Positions 42,478-50,461 of a DNA stretch of 64,000 nucleotides are shown here, in pieces. Numbering within the stretch: the stretch's first letter is position 1; each line of letters begins with the position of its first letter. Below the pieces are notes generated by a model that had not been told where the DNA came from, did no database searches, and saw only the letters and a program-made list of their open reading frames with translations. Both the position numbers and the translations under genes were made by a program. Source of the DNA: G963668185 sp963668185 (lineage in GTDB: Bacteria > Chloroflexota > Dehalococcoidia > Lucifugimonadales > G963668185); contig OY764162.1 in the NCBI GenBank assembly GCA_963668185.1, positions 124,001 to 188,000 on the forward strand. The letters are read 5' to 3'.

Positions 42478-44241
42478 ATGACACAGACGGCGAATCGTCC
42501 GATTACGAAGGGGGTCCTGGAGATCCTGCCGCAGGAGCTTGACGACTTCGAGTACCAGGTGAGGAAGTTCCAGGCGGGCGAGTGGGACGAGATCGAGTTC
42601 CAGGCGTTCCGGCTGAAGCAGGGCGTGTACGGCCAGCGACAGCCTGACTCGCAGATGGTGCGGGTGAAGGCGCCGTTCGGCGGCGTGACGGCGGAGATGC
42701 TGGACGCGCTGGGCGTGGCGTCGGACAGGTTCGCGCCGCTGCGCAAAGGCCACGTGACGACGCGGGAGAACATCCAGTACCACCACATCAAGCTGGAGGA
42801 CACGCCGAAGATGATGCGCGTGCTTGCGGAGGCGGGCATGAGCACGCGGGAGGCGTGCGGCAACACGGTGCGCAACGTGACGGGCTGCCCGAAGGCGGGC
42901 GTGTGCGCGGATGAGGTGTTTGACGTGACGCCGTACGCGGCGGCGTACGCGCGGTTCTTCGTGCGGCACCCGGTGACGCAGGCGATGCCGCGGAAGGTGA
43001 AGTCGGCGTTCTCGGGCTGCGAGGCGGACTGCGCGATCACGCCGATCCACGACATGGGCTTCGTGCCGAAGATCGTGGGGGGCCGCAAGGGGTTCAAGAT
43101 GGTCACGGGCGGCGGGACGTCGATCATGCCGCGCATCGCGCCGGTGCTGTACGACTTCGTGCCGGTGGAGGAGTACCTCAAGGCGTCTGAGGCGGTGTTC
43201 CGCATCTTCGACCGGACGAACGAGTTGCGGCGGAACAAGATGAAGGCGCGGATCAAGTTCTACATCGACCGGATCGGCATCGACGAGTTTCGCAAGGAGG
43301 TGGAGGAGGAACTGAAACAGCCGTGGGCGCAGCGGGACTTCGACCCGACGGGTCTGCTGTTCGTGGAGGACGAGTCGTTGGACGCGCCGTCGCCGCCGGT
43401 GGGCGGCTACAGCCGGAACGGGCACTCGCCGGAGTTTGCGCGGTGGGTGGAGTCGAACGTGGAGCCTCAGAAGCAGACGCCTTACACGGTGGCGACGGCG
43501 AGGCTACCGCTGGGCGACATCTCGGCGGAGCAGTTCCACGACCTGGCGGAGCTTTCGCGGAAGTACGCGGGCGGCAGGGCGCGGCTCACGCACCAGCAGA
43601 ACATCGCGTTCCGGTGGGTGCACGAGGAGGCGCTGTACGAGTTCTGGCAGGAGCTGAGCCGGATCGGGTTCGGAGAGCCGGGCGTGGACGAGATCACGGA
43701 CGTGGTGTCGTGCCCGGGCACGGACAGCTGCAAGCTGGGGATCACGTCGTCGATGGGCCTGGGACGGGCGGTGTCGGACGCGATCGACGCGCTGGACACG
43801 TCGGACCCGCTGGTGCGGCAGATGCACGTGAAGATGAGCGGCTGCCCGAACGGGTGCGGCCAGCACCACGTGGCTGACATCGGCTTCCACGGCGCGGCGG
43901 CGAAGGCGCCGGGCGGGCAGGTGCCGTCGTACGAGCTGTTCCTGGGCGGCAGCTACGAGGGCGGCGACCCGCGGTTCGGGCTGCGGGTGCGCGGCCGGGT
44001 GGCGGCGAAGAACGTGCCGGTGGCGCTTGGGGAGATCATCGGCCTGTACAAGGAGCAGCGCGAGGAGGGCGAGCGGTTCAAGGACTTCGTCGTGCGCGTG
44101 GGGCCGAAGACGTTCGAGCCGATCATGACGGAATACCGGGAGACGCGGGAACTGAACCGGGAGTCGATCGACACGTACATGGACTGGGACAAGACGGTCA
44201 TTTACAAGATGGAGCGCGGCGAGGGCGAGTGCGCGATCTAG
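42478..44241 (+). CDS. Siroheme [4Fe-4S] nitrite/sulfite reductase
   Basis: A 587-residue protein with two repeated ferredoxin-like/reductase halves. Cluster ligands are C412 and C418 (CPGTDSC) and C456 and C460 (CPNGC), the C-x5-C, C-x3-C pattern where the last Cys bridges to siroheme. Arg/Lys residues for the anion are expected in TRENIQYHHIK and LTHQQNIAFRWV. It reduces sulfite to sulfide or nitrite to ammonium with six electrons; the motifs do not separate the two. Start ATG 42478 has AGGAG 6 nt upstream. It stands alone with a regulated-looking leader. Confidence 0.93.
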   Translation: MTQTANRPITKGVLEILPQELDDFEYQVRKFQAGEWDEIEFQAFRLKQGVYGQRQPDSQMVRVKAPFGGVTAEMLDALGVASDRFAPLRKGHVTTRENIQYHHIKLEDTPKMMRVLAEAGMSTREACGNTVRNVTGCPKAGVCADEVFDVTPYAAAYARFFVRHPVTQAMPRKVKSAFSGCEADCAITPIHDMGFVPKIVGGRKGFKMVTGGGTSIMPRIAPVLYDFVPVEEYLKASEAVFRIFDRTNELRRNKMKARIKFYIDRIGIDEFRKEVEEELKQPWAQRDFDPTGLLFVEDESLDAPSPPVGGYSRNGHSPEFARWVESNVEPQKQTPYTVATARLPLGDISAEQFHDLAELSRKYAGGRARLTHQQNIAFRWVHEEALYEFWQELSRIGFGEPGVDEITDVVSCPGTDSCKLGITSSMGLGRAVSDAIDALDTSDPLVRQMHVKMSGCPNGCGQHHVADIGFHGAAAKAPGGQVPSYELFLGGSYEGGDPRFGLRVRGRVAAKNVPVALGEIIGLYKEQREEGERFKDFVVRVGPKTFEPIMTEYRETRELNRESIDTYMDWDKTVIYKMERGEGECAI

Positions 44242-44307
44242 TTCTTTCTTGAGAGGGGTGCGGCGCCAGACTTCGGGCGGGCCTATCGAGAGCGGTGTGT
44301 TGGCGAA

Positions 44308-44335
44308 GGCCCTTCGACAGGCTCAGGGCGAACGG
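44308..44335 (-). repeat. Dispersed palindromic repeat, family A
   Basis: Reversed, complete copy between the convergent siroheme reductase and the membrane protein gene. Confidence 0.85.
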
Positions 44336-44366
44336 ACTTGGTGCGAAAGCCTTTTGATTGGCTTGC

Positions 44367-44753
44367 CTAGCGAGGGCGGCGGAAGCGGTCCCAGAACCCG
44401 CCGCCGGACTCTTCTTCGATGATCTCGCCGCGCCAGCGCTTCTGAGGCCTGGGCGGCCGGACGAAGAACATCCCGTACGCAACGATGAACAGGATGAGGC
44501 CGGCGAACGCCACGAGGGCGACGGGGCCGAATCCGACGGAGTTCAGGACGAGGGCGGCGAGCAGGAGCAGGACGGCGGCGAGCATCACGCGGCCGGGCGA
44601 GAAGGATAGCGGCTTGCCGGAGAGCGACTGCTTGGCGTGCGCCCAGATTATGCGGCGAAGGCCGGGCCTCCTGGGCGATGGCGAGATTGGCGGCGCCGTC
44701 TCGCCGGCCTGTTTCAGGATCTCTTCGATCTCTCGCTGGTATCGATCGGCCAT
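44367..44753 (-). CDS. Small membrane protein, two predicted helices
   Basis: A 128-residue protein with a charged N-terminus (MADRYQREIEEILKQAGETAPP). Two hydrophobic segments follow (VMLAAVLLLLAALVLNSVGF and ALVAFAGLILFIVAYGMFFV), then a basic/acidic cytoplasmic tail (RWRGEIIEEESGGGFWDRFRRPR). I recognise no family by name; similar proteins occur in Chloroflexota. It is monocistronic as far as visible. Confidence 0.65.
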   Translation of the reverse strand: MADRYQREIEEILKQAGETAPPISPSPRRPGLRRIIWAHAKQSLSGKPLSFSPGRVMLAAVLLLLAALVLNSVGFGPVALVAFAGLILFIVAYGMFFVRPPRPQKRWRGEIIEEESGGGFWDRFRRPR

Positions 44754-44858
44754 GGGGACTCCCCAGTGCTCGGCTGGAGGCTCGGCGCGCGAGGGCGCGT
44801 CGGTGCGCTGCTTTCGCCGCCTACCATCGTACGAAAATGCTAGCTAAGGGCGGTTCGG

Positions 44859-44871
44859 GGTGTCAAGCTGG
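44859..44871 (+). repeat. 13-bp direct repeat flanking the MNT/HEPN pair, left
   Basis: GGTGTCAAGCTGG occurs here and at 45705-45717, bracketing the toxin-antitoxin genes. It may mark the edges of an inserted cassette. Confidence 0.5.
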
Positions 44872-44988
44872 CGCGACGAGGGGGATGCCACGCTGCTCGT
44901 TGTCCCTATGCCAACAGCACTGTCCAAAGCTATCATGGATGTAATCAACTGCCGAGGCCCACAAGTGTCGGCACCGCAAGGAAGGCGC

Positions 44989-45279
44989 ATGGATAGAGAC
45001 GAGGTCCTGGAGAAGCTCAGGTCGCACAAGCCGACGCTAGTTGAACGATTCGGCGTGATTGAACTGGCGCTATTCGGTTCCTTCGCTCGCGGCCAAGCCA
45101 CGGATAGGAGCGACGTCGATATTCTCGTTCGCTTCGAAGGGCCGGCTACGTCGAATTCATACTTCGGCGTGCAGTTCTACATCGAAGACCTATTGGGTCG
45201 CCCCGTGGACCTGGTTACTGACAAGGCGCTGAGGGTGGAGTTGCGGCCTTTCGTGGAGCGAGACGCCCTTGGTGTATGA
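44989..45279 (+). CDS. mntA: MntA-like nucleotidyltransferase antitoxin
   Basis: A 96-residue minimal nucleotidyltransferase with the active-site motif GSFARGQATDRSDVDILV (GSx10DxD). In type VII toxin-antitoxin modules this protein AMPylates a Tyr of the HEPN toxin to silence it. AAGGAAGG at 44978-44985 sets start ATG 44989; the in-frame sequence further upstream is not conserved-looking. It overlaps the toxin gene by 11 nt. Confidence 0.9.
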   Translation: MDRDEVLEKLRSHKPTLVERFGVIELALFGSFARGQATDRSDVDILVRFEGPATSNSYFGVQFYIEDLLGRPVDLVTDKALRVELRPFVERDALGV

Positions 45280-45631
45280 CCCACGCGACGATGCCCAAAG
45301 TTGGGTCCTGTACATCCGAGACATGATCCGATTTGCGGAGAGGGTGGTTTCTTACACGGTGGGAATGGACAAGGGGGCATTCACGACCGACACGCTCACT
45401 TACGATGCCGTGCTGCGCAACCTCGAACTAATCGGAGAGGCCGCGACCCACATTCCCCAACCCGTGCGTGACGAGCACCCAGAGATCGAGTGGAGGCGCA
45501 TTGTAGCGACTCGTAACCGTGTGGCGCACGGGTACCTTGGCATCGACGATGACGTCATTTGGGACGTTATCCGAGCAGATGTTCCGGAGTTGCTGCGGAA
45601 GCTTCGCGCTCTGCTGGATTCTGTCGGCTAG
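45269..45631 (+). CDS. hepT: HepT-like HEPN toxin (DUF86)
   Basis: A 120-residue HEPN RNase with the RxxxxxH-type motif RNRVAHGY near residues 82-89; Arg, His and the following Tyr form the catalytic and AMPylation site. Start is TTG 45269 or GTG 45272, overlapping the mntA stop. HepT cleaves tRNA or mRNA when freed from MntA. The pair lies in a defence- and repeat-rich part of the window. Confidence 0.9.
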   Translation: MVYDPRDDAQSWVLYIRDMIRFAERVVSYTVGMDKGAFTTDTLTYDAVLRNLELIGEAATHIPQPVRDEHPEIEWRRIVATRNRVAHGYLGIDDDVIWDVIRADVPELLRKLRALLDSVG

Positions 45632-45704
45632 CCACGGGGCGACGAGGGCGTTCCGTTCACGCCACCGTACGTCTTTACTAGACCCTTAGCCGTAGGCATA
45701 TCGC

Positions 45705-45717
45705 GGTGTCAAGCTGG
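45705..45717 (+). repeat. 13-bp direct repeat flanking the MNT/HEPN pair, right
   Basis: Second copy of GGTGTCAAGCTGG, 846 bp from the first. The sequence between here and the promoter at 45880 shows no gene I can support. Confidence 0.5.
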
Positions 45718-45879
45718 TGGAGAGGAATTTGTCCCCGGTACGCAGAGCCTGCGCTCGTCCTACGGTCACGCAATATTTGCCTTTGATCCCAGAAGCAGCG
45801 AAACGCACTCCCATCGCTAAAATCCTATAAGTCGTGTTTAGAAGCTTGATATAGGCCGTTGGCGCATGCATAATGGCTT

Positions 45880-45908
45880 TTGACACAGCGTTCACGAGAT
45901 TGTAAAAT
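45880..45908 (+). promoter_or_regulatory. Near-consensus sigma70 promoter of the DGQHR gene
   Basis: TTGACA (45880-45885), a 17-nt spacer and TAAAAT (45903-45908): 6/6 and 5/6 matches to consensus. The predicted start of transcription falls on or within a base or two of ATG 45915, so the message would be leaderless if that ATG is used. Confidence 0.8.
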
Positions 45909-45914
45909 GCTGTT

Positions 45915-47357
45915 ATGGCATTCACGAAGCGCGAAAGGGGGTGGTTACTGCAAATGAAGCTGGCGCAGGCGTACACAAAGCATCCGTGTGTTCCCAACTG
46001 CTTTGAAACCGACTGGCCAACTCAAACTAGTTCGGAAGGTCAGACTTACAGAAAGGATACGCAATTGAGTATGCAATTCAACGGAAGTGATCAGTCAATC
46101 GTAGAGTTTGATACATTCGACGAGGCTCTACAGCGGGCGGGGGCCGAGACGGCTGTGACATTCGCGACGGCAGTCCCAGGCGTCCTTTACACACAGGGCC
46201 AACGCCGTTTCTTCTCTTCAAGCGTTCCCCTCAGCCTTGCGATCAAGATCGCCAAGATCGACAGGGCCAAGCGGAAAGGCGATCCCAGCCAGTACCACAA
46301 TCGCCCAATGAACATTGGTCACGTTAAGGAAATCGCGGAGTACTTGAACCGACAGGACAAGTTCGTCTTGCCCCCGATTACCTTGAACACGAGCAAGCCA
46401 ATGCGTGTCTTCACCGTGAAGTACCCGACGCCAGCCAAGGTCGGGATTTTTCTTCTCGGCCTTGGTGACGAGTTCTACGTGACTGATGGACAGCACAGGC
46501 TCAGGGCGATCGCCGACGCCCTTCAGCAACGACCGGAGCTAGCCAGCGACGCCATCGGGGTTACCTTCATCGAGGAAGCCGACATCGATCAGGTCCACCA
46601 GGACTTTGTGGACTGCGCGCAGACTGCGAAGATCAGCCCGGCGTTGCTGGTGGAGTATGACGGACGTGAGCCGTTAAACCGACTCACTCGTCTGGTGGGA
46701 AGGAATACTCAGGTACTTGATGGCAAGGTTGAAAAGGTAGGGAGCGTTGGCAAGACATCGTCAATGCTGTTCACCAGCAACCAAGTGAAACAGGGCGTGC
46801 TTCATGCGCTCAGTGGCGATTGGAGCATGTACGCCACTGCGATGGAGAAGCACGCACGCACCAAGATCGACATGGTTGGAGGATCAGACGTGATTGCGAA
46901 CTGGATGGTGAACTACCTGGATACCTTCACGGAGTTCAACGACCAGTGGCGGGAAGTCAGAGACGATACCCTTGAAGGGGCGGGCGAAGTTGACATTCCC
47001 GAGTACCGGGCCAACTACCTCCACTTCACAGGCGCAGGTCTGCTTGTAATCTGCGGAGTTGCACACTCAATCTTGGGCTCCGCCTCTGAAGACCAGGACT
47101 CTAGCGTCCTCGACTTCGGTCAACGAGAGCTTGTCGAATGTCTTGCTAGCATAGACTGGTCGAAGGGTAGTCCCCTTTGGAAGGGCAACCTTGTTGGCGA
47201 CCAAGGCAACGTGACTCCTCACAAGCCGGCGGTAGTGTTGGCCGTAGCCAAAGTCAAGCGTGAACTCGGCATCAGCCTAACCGAGAAAGAAGGAACTAGG
47301 CTTGCTGCCGTGGAATCTGGACCCGAGGCTATCTCAGACCCCATCGCTGCATCGTAG
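45915..47357 (+). CDS. DGQHR-domain protein (DndB-like)
   Basis: A 480-residue protein with YVTDGQHRLRAI, DGQHR at residues 191-195, and the surrounding NRPMNIGHVKEIAEYL and FVDCAQTAKISPAL motifs of the DGQHR/DndB family. Relatives regulate or accompany DNA phosphorothioation and other DNA-modification islands, but no dnd genes are here. A DNA methyltransferase follows. Codon use is clearly more AT-rich than in flanking metabolic genes, which suggests transfer. The start is ATG 45915 (leaderless) or ATG 45954, which has AAAGGGGG 12 nt upstream. Confidence 0.85.
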   Translation: MAFTKRERGWLLQMKLAQAYTKHPCVPNCFETDWPTQTSSEGQTYRKDTQLSMQFNGSDQSIVEFDTFDEALQRAGAETAVTFATAVPGVLYTQGQRRFFSSSVPLSLAIKIAKIDRAKRKGDPSQYHNRPMNIGHVKEIAEYLNRQDKFVLPPITLNTSKPMRVFTVKYPTPAKVGIFLLGLGDEFYVTDGQHRLRAIADALQQRPELASDAIGVTFIEEADIDQVHQDFVDCAQTAKISPALLVEYDGREPLNRLTRLVGRNTQVLDGKVEKVGSVGKTSSMLFTSNQVKQGVLHALSGDWSMYATAMEKHARTKIDMVGGSDVIANWMVNYLDTFTEFNDQWREVRDDTLEGAGEVDIPEYRANYLHFTGAGLLVICGVAHSILGSASEDQDSSVLDFGQRELVECLASIDWSKGSPLWKGNLVGDQGNVTPHKPAVVLAVAKVKRELGISLTEKEGTRLAAVESGPEAISDPIAAS

Positions 47358-47383
47358 CGTAGCGGTGGCGCAGCGCCAAGAAG

Positions 47384-47415
47384 GGGGTCAGTGTCCTTGG
47401 TTGGACACTGACCCC
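47384..47415 (+). terminator. Perfect 13-bp hairpin between DGQHR and methyltransferase genes
   Basis: GGGGTCAGTGTCC (47384-47396) and GGACACTGACCCC (47403-47415) form a perfect stem with a TTGGTT loop. Only a weak T-rich tail (TTGCTTGATTT) follows. It could be a terminator, an mRNA-stability element or a small palindromic mobile repeat. Confidence 0.6.
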
Positions 47416-47450
47416 TTGCTTGATTTCGGGTAATTCAGGAAAATAGCTTC

Positions 47451-48590
47451 ATGAGTGCCCTGTCCAAGCTCACCGGAACTCGCCCTCATCGGCTTCACGC
47501 AATGTGCCCCTACTTTGCGATGTTTCCAGCAACTTTCGCAAGAGAGCAGATTCTTGCCCACTCAAACCCTGAAGAAACCGTTCTAGACCCTTTTAGTGGA
47601 CGTGGCACGACTGTGCTTGAGAGCATGTTGCTCAACCGACATGCAGTGGCATTCGATATCAATCCCGTGGCGGCTTGCGTGACTGCCGCAAAGGGGAACG
47701 TTCCCCAACTGGCAGAGGTTCAGGCGCGAGTTTCAGACTTGGCCAACGACTGCCAAGTTGCAGACACGGCCGATCTTGACGAAGAAAGAAGCGAACTGCC
47801 TAAATTCTTTGCCCACGCCTTCCACAGAGCAACCTTACGAGAACTACTATTCTTGCGGCGACGCCTAAACTGGCGAGCGAATCGCCTTGACTGCTACATC
47901 GCAGCACTAGTCCTCGGCTCCTTACACGGCGAAATGGATAGATCCTCTTCATACTTCAGTAATCAGATGCCGAGGACTATTAGCCCGAAGCCTGCTTACG
48001 CCATCCAGTATTGGAAGAAACACCGTCTCCAAGCAAAGCAGAAGCATGTGTTTGAACTGCTTCACCAGAGAGCAGGGTTCAGGATGCGGGACGGCAGACC
48101 GCGTGGGGCTGCAACTACCGTCATGGCTGATGCTAGGCTCGCATCGCGCATTCTCCCAGATCACGCCAAGAAAGTCAGCACCATAATCACGTCGCCCCCG
48201 TACCTAAACGTGACTTCATTTGAGGAAGACCAGTGGTTACGCCTCTGGTTCTTGGGCGGGGAGCCACAACCTACTTATGCGAAGATTTCAAAAGATGACC
48301 GACATACGAGTTCAGAGCGCTATTGGCAGTTCCTTGCCGACGTCTGGCGTGGTGTAGCTCCTCTACTCAAGGATTCAGCTACGATCGTGTGCCGCATTGG
48401 TGGGAACTCGTTAACTGTAGATACCATTGCCTCGAATGTGCTAGCCACAGTACGAGGTTCTCTTCCTTCCTGGTCCATCTACGGCGACCCTAACATCTCA
48501 CTCATCAAGCGAAGGCAAACGGACAGCTTCCGTCCAGGTAGTATCGGCTGCAAGTTTGAGGTGGACCTCATCCTTCGACCTGTGAGTTAG
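47451..48590 (+). CDS. DNA methyltransferase, N4-cytosine or N6-adenine type
   Basis: A 379-residue AdoMet-dependent methyltransferase. The AdoMet-binding motif LDPFSGRGTTVLESML lies near residues 44-59 and VAFDINPVA follows. The catalytic motif TSPPYLNVTSF lies near residue 247, with a recognition region between them. S-P-P-Y is most common in N4-cytosine enzymes but also occurs in adenine enzymes. No restriction endonuclease is adjacent, so it is orphan or works with the upstream DGQHR protein. Base composition matches that gene and not the surrounding genome. Confidence 0.88.
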   Translation: MSALSKLTGTRPHRLHAMCPYFAMFPATFAREQILAHSNPEETVLDPFSGRGTTVLESMLLNRHAVAFDINPVAACVTAAKGNVPQLAEVQARVSDLANDCQVADTADLDEERSELPKFFAHAFHRATLRELLFLRRRLNWRANRLDCYIAALVLGSLHGEMDRSSSYFSNQMPRTISPKPAYAIQYWKKHRLQAKQKHVFELLHQRAGFRMRDGRPRGAATTVMADARLASRILPDHAKKVSTIITSPPYLNVTSFEEDQWLRLWFLGGEPQPTYAKISKDDRHTSSERYWQFLADVWRGVAPLLKDSATIVCRIGGNSLTVDTIASNVLATVRGSLPSWSIYGDPNISLIKRRQTDSFRPGSIGCKFEVDLILRPVS

Positions 48591-48644
48591 CTTCTCGGAC
48601 TGCCGCTTTTGGTGTTTATATAGCTTACCCGGACAGTGACGCGC

Positions 48645-49003
48645 CTATAGTCTAGTACGAAATCCTCTCAGCCACGTTGCCGGAAGTTTATTGATGGTGT
48701 GGTTGTGCGGGTCTACCTCGTTACGCCCAGCAGCGGCTCGGCGTCTTCGTCGCCGAATAGGACCGTGCCATAGGTTGTCTCGTTCAAGAACTCGATGTCT
48801 GCCCCCGCGATGTCCAGCCTAACCTCGCTGCCATCGGCGAGGCCGAATCTCCTTTTCGACTTGGGGGCCAAGCCTATCGACTCCAAGTGATGCCTGGGTA
48901 CGAGGCAGTCCGTCGCGCCGGTGTCCACCAGGAATTGACCTTCCCAGACCCGGGTCGGTTCAACAGGGTTCCGTATGGCTACGGTTACGTGGGTCGCTCC
49001 CAT
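48645..49003 (-). pseudogene. Clan AA retropepsin-like aspartic protease, frameshifted
   Basis: AAGGAGG lies 7 nt before ATG 49003. The frame encodes the aspartic protease motif FLVDTGATDCLVP and a family-typical middle, and stops at 48713 after AEPLLGVTR. In a second frame just beyond, GAG at 48719-48717 begins EVDPHNHTINKLPATWLRGF, the expected end of this family. Family members normally have about seven residues (such as LESLGL) between GVT and EVDP. A small deletion that is not a multiple of three explains both the loss and the shift. The N-terminal frame could still make a truncated 96-residue protein. Confidence 0.75.
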
Positions 49004-49089
49004 TCGATAGCCTCCTTCGCTAAGCTTGCCATCTTCTATTGTAACGGAACCTAGTTGTGGGGTTGTCTCGCAATCGACGCTTTTACCCC

Positions 49090-49116
49090 ATCTCAATCTT
49101 CCCCAGCAGACTGGGG
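49090..49116 (+). repeat. Dispersed palindromic repeat, family C
   Basis: CTTCCCCAGCAGACTGGGG and flanks, in the gap between the protease and the chlorite dismutase-like gene. No other feature was recognised in 49004-49239 beyond a TAGAAT box at 49209-49214. Confidence 0.8.
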
Positions 49117-49239
49117 AAGAGGCCAGAGGAGCACATGGCCTCTCATGAAGTCTGAACAGCTATCCTTCGGTAGTGACGTAGAGGCGGGGCCGGGGGCAGG
49201 CCCTGTGCTAGAATGGGGCGCCTTTCAGGAGACTACCCA

Positions 49240-50388
49240 ATGGACGCCAACGGACGGCAGTACGTCAAGTACGATTTCTTCAAGATCCGCCCCTCGTGGT
49301 TCTGGCAGGAAGGGAATGATCGGGGTCAAGCCAAGACGCAGTTCGTCGAGGACGCGGCCAAGCTGCCGGGCACGGTTATGACGAGGGCGTACAGCCTCGT
49401 GGGGCTGCGGGCCGACGCAGACTTGCTGATGTGGTACGTCGCCGAGTCGCTCGAGGGGTTGCAGACCGCCGCCGTGCGTCTGCGGAGCACGACTCTCGTG
49501 GGCAAGTACATGGACCAGACCTACTCGTACCTCGCCATGACCCGAAAGTCGGAGTACGTCAGCGACCACAGGCATCCCGACCAAGAGGGCGATAGGACGA
49601 AGGTCACGGCGACCGGTTCTAAGTACCTCATCGTGTACCCGTTCGTGAAGACGCGGGAGTGGTACCTGCTGCCCCAGGAGGAGAGGCAGCGGATGATGTC
49701 TGAGCACTTCCGCGTGGGCCACAAGTACCCGTCCGTGCACATTCATACGAGCTATTCGTTCGGTCTGGACGACCACGAGTTCATGCTGGGCTTCGAGACC
49801 GACCACCCGGGCGAGTTCCTGGACCTTGTGGCGGAGCTAAGGACGATCGAGGGCAGCCGCTACACGAAGCTGGACACGCCGATCTTCACGTGCGTGGCCG
49901 GATCGGTGGAGCGGGCCGTCGAGTCGCTCGTCGGCGACGAGGGCGCTCACGAAACTGCGGTGGCTGTTGACGAATCCATCAGGCACCTTACCGATCATCT
50001 GAGCCCCAGCTTTGAAGCTCGGCCCGTTGAAGACAGCGTTTCTCATCCCGCCGAGGGCCTCTTGGAGGAGTTTCTTGAAAAGCACTGCCGTAACAGGCAA
50101 GCGATGGACAAGTTGGTAGATTTCTGCGCGGACAGTTCGCGGCCCGAGTTTACAGTGTCTGCTCTCAAGTGCCTCGCCCGAATCGAGGGCTTTGGATACA
50201 ACAGATGGCAAACGAGCCTGGTAGCAAAATGCCTCGCGATGCCGGACGTTGAGGTTAGAGGAGCCGCCGTACAGCTAGCCGTATTTTGGGGCGATTACAG
50301 ACTCAAGGAGCTGCTGGAGTCTCACGTCGAGCCAGTGCCGTGGTTGAAAGGGCGCATACGCAAGGTCATGGAAGAGATGCCGAACTAG
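49240..50388 (+). CDS. Chlorite dismutase/HemQ-like protein with helical C-terminal extension
   Basis: A 382-residue protein. The first ~230 residues match the chlorite dismutase fold: YDFFKIRPSWF, YPFVKTREWYLLPQEERQRMMSEH (heme-ligand His region), then FGLDDHEFMLGFETDHPGEFLDLV and LDTPIFTC. HemQ/ChdC members decarboxylate coproheme; true chlorite dismutases make O2 from chlorite. The deciding residues cannot be assigned by eye. The remaining ~150 residues are not part of the usual fold and look helical, HEAT-like (SALKCLARIEGFGYNRWQTSLVAKCLAMPDVEVRGAAVQLA). AGGAG at 49227-49231 sets start ATG 49240. Confidence 0.82.
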   Translation: MDANGRQYVKYDFFKIRPSWFWQEGNDRGQAKTQFVEDAAKLPGTVMTRAYSLVGLRADADLLMWYVAESLEGLQTAAVRLRSTTLVGKYMDQTYSYLAMTRKSEYVSDHRHPDQEGDRTKVTATGSKYLIVYPFVKTREWYLLPQEERQRMMSEHFRVGHKYPSVHIHTSYSFGLDDHEFMLGFETDHPGEFLDLVAELRTIEGSRYTKLDTPIFTCVAGSVERAVESLVGDEGAHETAVAVDESIRHLTDHLSPSFEARPVEDSVSHPAEGLLEEFLEKHCRNRQAMDKLVDFCADSSRPEFTVSALKCLARIEGFGYNRWQTSLVAKCLAMPDVEVRGAAVQLAVFWGDYRLKELLESHVEPVPWLKGRIRKVMEEMPN

Positions 50389-50461
50389 AGCGCAGACGAG
50401 TTTAGAGAAAGGCCTCGCCACAAGCAGAGCGTTAGGGCGAGCAGGTTAGAGGAGACGAACT

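Noticed and set aside
45686..45997. A 103-codon minus-strand frame before the DGQHR gene
   Set aside because: It overlaps the near-consensus promoter and start of the DGQHR gene, and has no recognisable domain or ribosome binding site.
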